Assembly: GCA_028829895.1 (NCBI GenBank)
Contig: CM054178.1
Location: 65,254,335 to 65,318,334 of the forward strand
Direction: 5' to 3'
Length of the DNA: 64,000 bases
From: Sinotaia quadrata
Taxonomy: Eukaryota; Mollusca; Gastropoda; Architaenioglossa; Viviparidae
The stretch's first letter is position 1. Each line of letters begins with the position of its first letter. The notes beneath the pieces are model-generated. The model ran no database searches. It had not been told where the DNA came from and saw nothing but the letters and a program-made list of their open reading frames with translations. Below, piece by piece: positions 62,468 to 64,000 of the stretch. The position numbers and the translations under genes were made by a program.

Positions 62468-64000
62468 CTTTATAGGCAACATTAACAATATAAAAACAAA
62501 TATTAACAATATAAAAACAATATTAGAAGTCAATATTTCAACTCAGTAGCCTTTACTATACTTATAACAAAGACAGAAGAACAGTTATACTACTAAGCTA
62601 ACTGATGCATGAAAAACTTATATGAACAGATTGATGACAGTTAAGCAAACTGTGAGAAAGTATAGGGAGCTTTTAATCAGTGTAGAAAGTAGCCAACTCA
62701 TACAATTTTTTTTCCTGTGTATGCCAATATTAACAATAAAATTAACCAAATAATGTATTAATGTATCTGTTTTTTTGCTTCTGATGAATTTCTAATCATT
62801 TCAATGAAAAGATTTTAGCATCAATGAAATGTTTCTTTCACATGCAAAATTATATTAAAGAAATGCATTTTTAATCAGTAAGACAATATCTGTATGAATA
62901 TATTTTGGGATTTCTATGTACTAAAAGGTTGTAATAAAAAAAATTGTTACCTGTCTACCAAAATTTTTGTCAAAAATAGTTTTTTTTTAAGAAAGTCAGA
63001 TACATATGAACCTTATTTACTCTCATTTCTGGCATTCCAAATAACATCAGAATCAAGTTTTCAGCTAAATTTTCAAATTTTACCCTTCTTGAAATATGTC
63101 AGAGCTTTTGATCAAAAAGTCTCGAAATGAAAACAAAATAAAATGAATAAAAAAAATAACAATATAATGTTATCAATTAAGATAACATCCATAGTATATG
63201 ACATGTGAGTGTGCAAGAAAATAATCTTTCATTCAAAATATGTTTATTAACTTTCTAATACAGATATACACATTCTGTTCTAACTCAGAAACCCAACTAT
63301 TATATTTTCAACACCTGCAGCTGTAATGAAAATCACATAAATTCCTCTTTTATATATATATAGTATATATTTACTAATGTACATAGTAAATATGTATAGA
63401 GGCTTCCCAGTTATTTATAAACAGTCATTTCACATCTTGCATGATTAATAATTTTTTTTAATACAAATGAATAATTTGTATTTTACTTTCAGACAGTAAA
63501 ATAAAATGAACCAATGAGTTTAGTGTAGTAATGTGCTATATAAAAAAGTAAAGACAGTGAGTTTTATGGTTTTGTGATAGCTGTATTTGATTAAAGCACT
63601 GATTTAAACAAGTACAATGTGTAGGCTGCGGAGACAATTTAAGATTTGGCTAACAATAGCTCTCATTATTGAATAATGTGGTTTTAATACTTATTTCTGT
63701 TGAAAACATTTAATATTAACAAAAGCATAGCTGAAAATGTACATTATTTCATGCTTGGTGCTTAATTGTATTAGTTCAAGGCTACTACTTCAATAACCCA
63801 GCCATTTGGTGAAAATGTAACTGCCTAATATTGTGTGTAATACTGCATATTTTTAAAGTATCGGACACCTTTATCATGGGTTGGACTCTATTACAAAATA
63901 CTGTATCTATGAAATACTATTTTTACTTAGAATGTATTTCATGTACTATTCACTTCTATATGGTACATACTTCATTTTATATTGTGGAAGATTAGCGCAT
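62468..64000 (-). other. Upstream intronic sequence of the zinc-finger gene
   Basis: AT-rich sequence with an AT run near 63350-63372. I found no exon with convincing splice sites and coding content up to the window end. Confidence 0.5.

Overview
This window is animal nuclear DNA. It is strongly AT-rich, genes are split by GT-AG introns of 0.3 to about 10 kb, and minisatellites occur every few kilobases. The proteins are metazoan families. Intron size and repeat load fit a lophotrochozoan, most likely a mollusc, but nothing here fixes the species.

Plus strand, 3264-37475: the 3' part of a CAMSAP/Patronin gene, which encodes a microtubule minus-end binding protein. I traced eleven exons, all with compatible phases, giving about 1,377 residues up to the stop codon. 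They cover a Ser-rich linker, a 2.85 kb exon with two coiled coils and a conserved FFVSF/PKRPKP patch, a third charged coiled coil split over two exons, four small phase-1 exons (30, 57, 69 and 105 nt), and a complete C-terminal CKK domain on three exons. The N-terminal CH domain must lie upstream of the window; one weak candidate exon is at 135-181.

Minus strand, 62467-52497: the 3' part of a convergently transcribed gene with two JAZ/U1-type C2H2 zinc fingers (ZNF385/ZNF346/ZMAT-like). I traced four exons with matching phases. The intron between the last two splits the second finger, whose last histidine is restored by the terminal exon. Its stop codon lies inside an AATAAA hexamer.

The roughly 15 kb between the two 3' ends holds no gene I can name. 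It contains minisatellites, a decayed THAP-domain fragment (40894-41003) and three exon-like open stretches (about 48172, 50655 and 51711) that I cannot assign. A 226-bp mariner-type MITE with 31-bp inverted repeats and a TA duplication lies in a CAMSAP intron (25335-25560).

The most interesting structure is in the CAMSAP gene. Graded tandem copies of an intron-exon boundary lie just upstream of the large exon; each of the two best copies carries an acceptor and then an in-frame stop. A run of four frame-neutral small exons precedes CKK, the first a 30-nt microexon with a pure C19 tract 26 nt downstream. One donor can be read through in frame to a stop, followed by a poly(A) signal, which would give a CKK-less protein. 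I saw no tRNA, rRNA, CRISPR or prokaryotic features.
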